From: an uncultured Chloroflexota bacterium
Lineage (GTDB): Bacteria > Chloroflexota > Limnocylindria > Limnocylindrales > Limnocylindraceae
Length of the DNA stretch: 10,499 nucleotides
Assembly (NCBI GenBank): GCA_937864085.1
Contig: CALMIH010000103.1
Span: forward strand, 1-10,499
Reading direction: 5' to 3'
In this document: piece by piece, positions 7,338 through 10,499 of the stretch
How positions within the stretch are numbered: the first letter of the stretch is position 1
Layout: each line of letters opens with the position of its first letter
Made by a program: the position numbers and the translations under genes
Notes under the pieces: model-generated
The model's database searches: none
What the model was told of the DNA's origin: nothing
Seen by the model: the letters and a program-made list of their open reading frames with translations, nothing else

Positions 7338-7439
7338 CTATCCCTCCGTTCTCATGGCAGGGTAGCGCGCCGAGGGCTGCCCCGCGTAGACTGCAGGCGA
7401 ACCTGCTGACTTTGGCGGGACCAAGCATCGGAGGGCACG
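7338..7439. promoter_or_regulatory. Divergent intergenic region, expected to hold both operon promoters
   Basis: These 102 bp separate two outward-facing genes, each with its own ribosome site (GGAGGG on both sides), so both promoters should lie here or inside the gene ends. I cannot find a convincing -35/-10 pair; TAGACT at 7387-7392 is only a weak -10 candidate. A small perfect inverted repeat, GCAGG-CGAA-CCTGC, lies at 7393-7406 in the leader of the MgtE-like gene. No riboswitch fold is evident. Confidence 0.45.
7393..7406 (+). repeat. Short perfect inverted repeat in the leader of the MgtE-like gene
   Basis: GCAGG and CCTGC are separated by CGAA, giving a five-pair stem with a four-base loop 33 bases before the ATG at 7440. 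It could be an operator half-site pair or a leader hairpin, but a repeat this short can occur by chance in high-GC DNA. Confidence 0.25.
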
Positions 7440-8759
7440 ATGCTCCATCTCTCGCGACTTATTGGACGACCCGTGCGCGACAGGAGCCCCGACGCGATCG
7501 GTTCGATTGACGACCTGATCGTTGCGGTCGGGACGAGCCATCCACCGGTGACCGGCCTTGTCGTACGCACTGGCCGACGACGCATCTACCTCCCATGGAG
7601 CTCCGTGCAGCGACTCGATATGAGCGGCGCGCGCCTTGCAACGGAGCGCATCGACATCACCGGCTTCCGCAAGCGGAAGGACGAGATCCTCCTGAAGGGC
7701 GACCTGCTAGATAAGCAGATCGTTGACATTGATGGGCGCAAGGTGGTGCGCGCCAACGACGTGCTGCTCGACTTCGTTGAGGGGGCGATGCGCCTCGTTG
7801 CCGTAGACGTTGGCGCGGCGGGGCTCCTGCGCCGACTCGGCCTCCCAGACAACTGGATCGAACGACTCTCCGGCGGCCGCTCGCGCGTCGCCTCATACAT
7901 CGACTGGGAGGATGTGGATCCGCTCGGCTCCACGATTGCGAGCATGCGCCTGAAGGTGCCGCACGCCGGCCTCTCTGAGCTGCATCCGGCCGACCTCGCC
8001 ACGATCATTGACCAGCTGACGCCGCGCGACCGCGCCGACATCTTCAACTCGCTCGACGAAGAGGTTGCCGCCGAAGCGCTGGAAGAGTTGGAGCCAGAGA
8101 CGCGCACCGATCTCCTTGAAGACCTTGAGCCCGAGCGCGCCGCCGATCTCCTTGAAGAGATGAGTCCAGACGAAGCGGCGGACGCCGTTGCCGATCTTTC
8201 GCCGATGAGCCGCAGCGCGATCTTGCGCCTGATGGCAAAGGAGGAGCGCGAAGATGTGAAGGAGCTGCTCGCGCATCCAGAGATGAGCGCCGGCGGCATC
8301 ATGACCACCGAACATGTTGCGCTACGACCAACCGCAACCGTGTCGCAGGCGCTCGCCTCCATTCGCCGCCTACAACCAGATGCCGACGTTGCCTTTGCCG
8401 TCTACGTGGTGGATGCAAAGCGCCATCTGCTTGGCGAGGTGACGCTGCGCGACCTGATCCTTGCCAGCCCAAGCGCCAAGGTAATCGACCTGATGGAAGA
8501 CGAGCCGGTTGCGGTGGAGCTGCTCGCGCACGCCGAAGAGGTGGCGCGCGTCGTCACGCGCTACGGCCTTGTTGCCGTGCCAGTAGTAGATGAGAAGCGA
8601 CGCCTCATGGGTGTTGTCACCGCATCCGACGCACTCTGGGATGTCCTCCCAGAGGAGTGGCGCCGCGAGATGCCACGCCGATTACGCGCAGGGAGCATCG
8701 CCGCCGTTGCCGCTAAGCGGAAGGCGAAGTCAGCGCCTCGCAACAAGAACAATGGCTGA
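7440..8759 (+). CDS. Soluble MgtE-type magnesium sensor/regulator: PRC-barrel-like domains, MgtE N domain and CBS pair, no pore
   Basis: The protein has 439 residues, with ATG at 7440 behind GGAGGG. Domains in order are two PRC-barrel-like folds (about 1-75 and 85-165), the MgtE intracellular N domain (about 178-280) with its LxPxxRADIFNSL-type helical repeats rich in Glu/Asp, and two CBS domains (about 283-345 and 346-405). The MgtE mark SAGGIMTTEHVAL is at 283-295 and RYGLVAVPVVDEKRRLMGVV at 374-393. In true MgtE channels five membrane helices follow the CBS pair; here the protein ends with a basic tail (406-439), so it cannot conduct ions. The acidic N/CBS unit in MgtE binds Mg2+ and gates the pore. 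The downstream transporter gene overlaps by 8 bp, so I infer that this protein senses Mg2+ or a nucleotide and controls that transporter. Confidence 0.88.
   Translation: MLHLSRLIGRPVRDRSPDAIGSIDDLIVAVGTSHPPVTGLVVRTGRRRIYLPWSSVQRLDMSGARLATERIDITGFRKRKDEILLKGDLLDKQIVDIDGRKVVRANDVLLDFVEGAMRLVAVDVGAAGLLRRLGLPDNWIERLSGGRSRVASYIDWEDVDPLGSTIASMRLKVPHAGLSELHPADLATIIDQLTPRDRADIFNSLDEEVAAEALEELEPETRTDLLEDLEPERAADLLEEMSPDEAADAVADLSPMSRSAILRLMAKEEREDVKELLAHPEMSAGGIMTTEHVALRPTATVSQALASIRRLQPDADVAFAVYVVDAKRHLLGEVTLRDLILASPSAKVIDLMEDEPVAVELLAHAEEVARVVTRYGLVAVPVVDEKRRLMGVVTASDALWDVLPEEWRREMPRRLRAGSIAAVAAKRKAKSAPRNKNNG
8752..8759 (+). other. 8-bp ATGGCTGA overlap coupling the MgtE-like and NRAMP genes
   Basis: The start ATG of the transporter (8752) precedes the stop TGA of the regulator (8757-8759) within the same eight bases. 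The upstream sequence lacks a good Shine-Dalgarno, so ribosome reinitiation is the likely way the two are made in a fixed ratio. Confidence 0.75.
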
Positions 8760-10092
8760 TCGTCGCAGCGTTGCACCGCTTGAACTGGGACGCGGTGCGC
8801 CGCGACGCTTCGCCTCAATCGGGGCACTCCCGTTCTTGCGCCTTCGTGAAACCTTCCGCGGCCGACGCGGACCGCTCGCCTTCCTCGCCGTGGTTGGGCC
8901 GGGGCTGATCGCCGGCGTTGCAGGGAATGATGCGGGCGGCATCACCACCTACGCCACACTCGGATCGTCGACTGGGCTCCGCTTCCTCTGGATCCTCCCG
9001 TTCACGGCGCTTCTGCTGGCGCTCGTCCAAGAGTCGGTCGCCCGCCTCGGTGTGGTGACAGGACAGGGGCTCACCGACCTGATCCGCGAGCGTTTCGGTG
9101 TGCGCTGGACCCTCTTCGCCATGGTCGTGCTCCTCATCGCCAACCTTGCCAACACCGTCGCAAATGTTGCTGGCGCATCGTCGGCACTCGCAATCTTCGG
9201 TGTGCCGATCCTTGTGACGGCGCCGCTCGCCGCACTCGCCGTCTGGCTGCTGGTGGTGATGGGGTCGTATCGCAGCGTGGAGCGCATCTTCCTTTCTCTC
9301 ACCGCCGTCTTCTTGGCCTACATCGCCGCCGCACTGCTATCAAATCCAAACTGGGCAGAGGTTGCTTCGTCACTCACCTCACCAGATCTCGGCGGCATCT
9401 CCGGCGCAGAGGCGCTCCTCCTCATCGCCGTGGTTGGTACCACCGTCACTCCATACATGCAGTTCTACCTGCAGTCGGCGGTTGCGGAGAAGGAGATCGG
9501 CGTAGAAGAGCTTGGTGCGGCGCGCGCCGATGCGATCCTCGGTTCGATCTGGACTAACTTCATCGCGGTCTGCATTGTGATTGCCACGGCGGTCGCACTC
9601 GCTGGAACTGGGAAGGCGATCGGCTCTGCCGCTGAGGCGGCAACGGCGCTCGAGCCGCTCGCCGGATCCTTCGCCACCATCCTCTTCGGCGCTGGACTCT
9701 TTGGTGCAAGCCTCTTGGCGATGGCGATCATGCCGCTCACCACCGCCTTCGCACTGAGCGAAGCGTTCGGCTTTGAGTCGGGCGTTGATCGCAAGCTGCA
9801 CGAGGCGCCGATCTTCTACGGCATCTTCACCGCCATCTTGGTGGTTGGTGCTGGCGTGGTGATGATCCCCGGCCTCGACCCGATCGGCGCGATCGTGGGG
9901 AGCCAGTACCTGCAGGGTCTCTTCCTCCCCATCGTGCTCGCCTTCATCGTCAGCCTCGCCAGCAGCAAGGCGCTCCTCGGCGAGCATGCGAGCCCGCGAT
10001 GGCTCCGCTTCGTCGGCTGGGGTGCGGTTGGAGTCTTGGGGGCGCTGAACGTACTGGTGCTCGTGGCGAACCTGCTCGGGCTCGCGAACTAA
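8752..10092 (+). CDS. NRAMP-family divalent metal transporter, probably magnesium-type
   Basis: The protein has 446 residues and about eleven hydrophobic helices, normal for NRAMP. ATG at 8752 lies inside the end of the MgtE-like gene (8-bp overlap, no strong ribosome site), so translation is probably coupled; the open frame back to 8590 is inside that gene and is rejected. TM1 carries GPGLIAGVAGNDAGG (49-63), where the canonical metal-binding DPGN reads D60-A-G-G. TM6 carries GTTVTPYMQFYLQS (229-242), where the canonical methionine is T233. In the family this methionine favours transition metals. The same kind of change, D kept and Asn and Met lost, marks NRAMP-related magnesium transporters. 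ARLGVVTGQGLTDLIRERFG (97-116) is a typical loop. It acts in the cytoplasmic membrane. Mg2+ specificity is inference; NRAMP membership is firm. Confidence 0.9.
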   Translation: MADRRSVAPLELGRGAPRRFASIGALPFLRLRETFRGRRGPLAFLAVVGPGLIAGVAGNDAGGITTYATLGSSTGLRFLWILPFTALLLALVQESVARLGVVTGQGLTDLIRERFGVRWTLFAMVVLLIANLANTVANVAGASSALAIFGVPILVTAPLAALAVWLLVVMGSYRSVERIFLSLTAVFLAYIAAALLSNPNWAEVASSLTSPDLGGISGAEALLLIAVVGTTVTPYMQFYLQSAVAEKEIGVEELGAARADAILGSIWTNFIAVCIVIATAVALAGTGKAIGSAAEAATALEPLAGSFATILFGAGLFGASLLAMAIMPLTTAFALSEAFGFESGVDRKLHEAPIFYGIFTAILVVGAGVVMIPGLDPIGAIVGSQYLQGLFLPIVLAFIVSLASSKALLGEHASPRWLRFVGWGAVGVLGALNVLVLVANLLGLAN

Positions 10093-10409
10093 CGCTCGAA
10101 GCCGTAGTCCTTTTCCACCCGGGCGATGCGCGTCTTGTAGCGGCTGTACCAGGTCGCGCGGCCTTTCTCCTGGGCGGCCAGGTGACGAAGGTCGGCCTTC
10201 CAGGCGGCGATCGAGTCGAGGTCGGACCAGTAGGAGACGGTGATTCCCAGCCCCTCGCGGGCGCTTTCGACGCCGAGAAACCCGGGCTGGCGGCGCGCCA
10301 GGGCTTCCATGGCCTCGGACATGGGACCGTAGCCGTCATCGCTCTCAGTGCGCAATGAAGTGAAGATCACCGCCCAGTACGGCGGCTCCGGCGTATCGGC
10401 GACGGTCAT
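10089..10409 (-). CDS. Antibiotic biosynthesis monooxygenase (ABM)-like small protein
   Basis: The 106-residue protein starts with ATG at 10409. It has the ferredoxin-like ABM pattern: PYWAVIFTSLRT (10-21) as the first strand, MEALARRQPGFLGVES in the first helix and following strand, GITVSYWSDLDSIAAWK in the middle, and HLAAQEKGRATWYSRYKTRI in the last helix. Such dimeric proteins range from heme or quinol monooxygenases to proteins of unknown role; no substrate can be named. The stop TAG overlaps the TAA of the convergent NRAMP gene within CTAA. Codon use (Ala GCC, Leu CTG, Val GTC) differs from the central block and fits the left flank. The upstream gene on the same strand ends 20 bp before it. 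Confidence 0.8.
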   Translation of the reverse strand: MTVADTPEPPYWAVIFTSLRTESDDGYGPMSEAMEALARRQPGFLGVESAREGLGITVSYWSDLDSIAAWKADLRHLAAQEKGRATWYSRYKTRIARVEKDYGFER

Positions 10410-10429
10410 CGGTCAGTCGTCCCTTGGAT

Positions 10430-10499
10430 TCAATCGTCTTCCGGGCCGCCCTTGGCGAGCTTGGAGAAGCCCGGAACGCCCGTGCCGAAGGTATCGCAA
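10430..10499 (-). CDS. C-terminal end of an unidentified gene (partial)
   Basis: On the minus strand an open frame enters from the window edge and codes for 22 residues containing CDTFGTGVPGFSKLAKG. It ends at TGA (10430-10432), just upstream of the ABM-like gene. Codon use is like that gene, and the 20-bp spacing suggests a shared transcript. I do not recognise the protein from this tail. Confidence 0.45.
   Translation of the reverse strand, partial: CDTFGTGVPGFSKLAKGGPEDD

Noticed and set aside
7586..8362. 258-residue Ser/Arg-rich minus-strand frame
   Set aside because: It is a shadow of the MgtE-like gene; the Ser/Arg richness comes from reading GC-rich Asp/Glu/Ala codons backwards.
8590..8751. 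N-terminal extension of the NRAMP protein by 54 residues
   Set aside because: It is inside the CBS region of the MgtE-like gene, and the family starts near the ATG at 8752.
9379..9987. 202-residue minus-strand frame
   Set aside because: It is antisense to the NRAMP membrane helices and has no motif.
1200..10090. Integrated mobile island or prophage
   Set aside because: There is no integrase, transposase, terminal repeat, tRNA target or phage gene, and one edge cuts two genes in frame. A chimeric contig fits better.

Overview
The window is a high-GC bacterial sequence that reads as a mosaic of two genomic styles. The ends (1 to about 1200, and about 10090 to 10499) look alphaproteobacterial, probably sphingomonad: a scrap of an M48 peptidase, a zinc-type MDR oxidoreductase, the conserved C-terminus of PutA, an antibiotic-biosynthesis-monooxygenase-like protein and the tail of one more gene. 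The middle (about 1200 to 10090) has a different codon style (Leu CTC, Val GTT/GTG, GTG starts) and protein families that I associate with Chloroflexota. These lineage calls come from remembered protein families and codon habits; no search was run.

Layout. 1-933 (+) is one open frame that begins as an M48 peptidase and continues as an MDR oxidoreductase. 930-1406 (-) is one open frame made of an EamA/DMT transporter N-terminus joined in frame to a PutA C-terminus. From 7337 down to about 1200, all on the minus strand, runs a probable operon: a multi-pass membrane protein, a TPR protein with an acidic tail, a 773-residue zinc-ribbon protein resembling a DNA-methylase-associated family, a complete DUF885 metallopeptidase-like protein, and the EamA start, whose GTG overlaps the DUF885 stop. 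From a 102-bp divergent spacer (7338-7439) the plus strand carries a soluble MgtE-like regulator (two PRC-barrel-like domains, MgtE N domain, CBS pair, no membrane part), overlapped by 8 bp with an NRAMP-family transporter. The minus-strand ABM-like gene and the end of a further gene close the window.

How the genes work together. The best-supported functional unit is the MgtE-like/NRAMP pair. The cytosolic magnesium-sensing half of MgtE is encoded without its pore and is coupled to an NRAMP protein whose metal-binding motifs are changed (DPGN to DAGG in TM1, and Met to Thr in the TM6 motif). This suggests a two-part Mg2+ transporter rather than a Mn2+ importer. The TPR and zinc-ribbon genes look like a conserved but uncharacterised pair that may act on DNA.

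Main caution. Two reading frames join unrelated proteins in frame, and the lineage style changes at about 1200 and again at about 10090. A chimeric contig is the simplest explanation and should be excluded before any horizontal-transfer or gene-fusion claim. I saw no tRNA, rRNA, CRISPR array, insertion sequence, integrase or attachment site.
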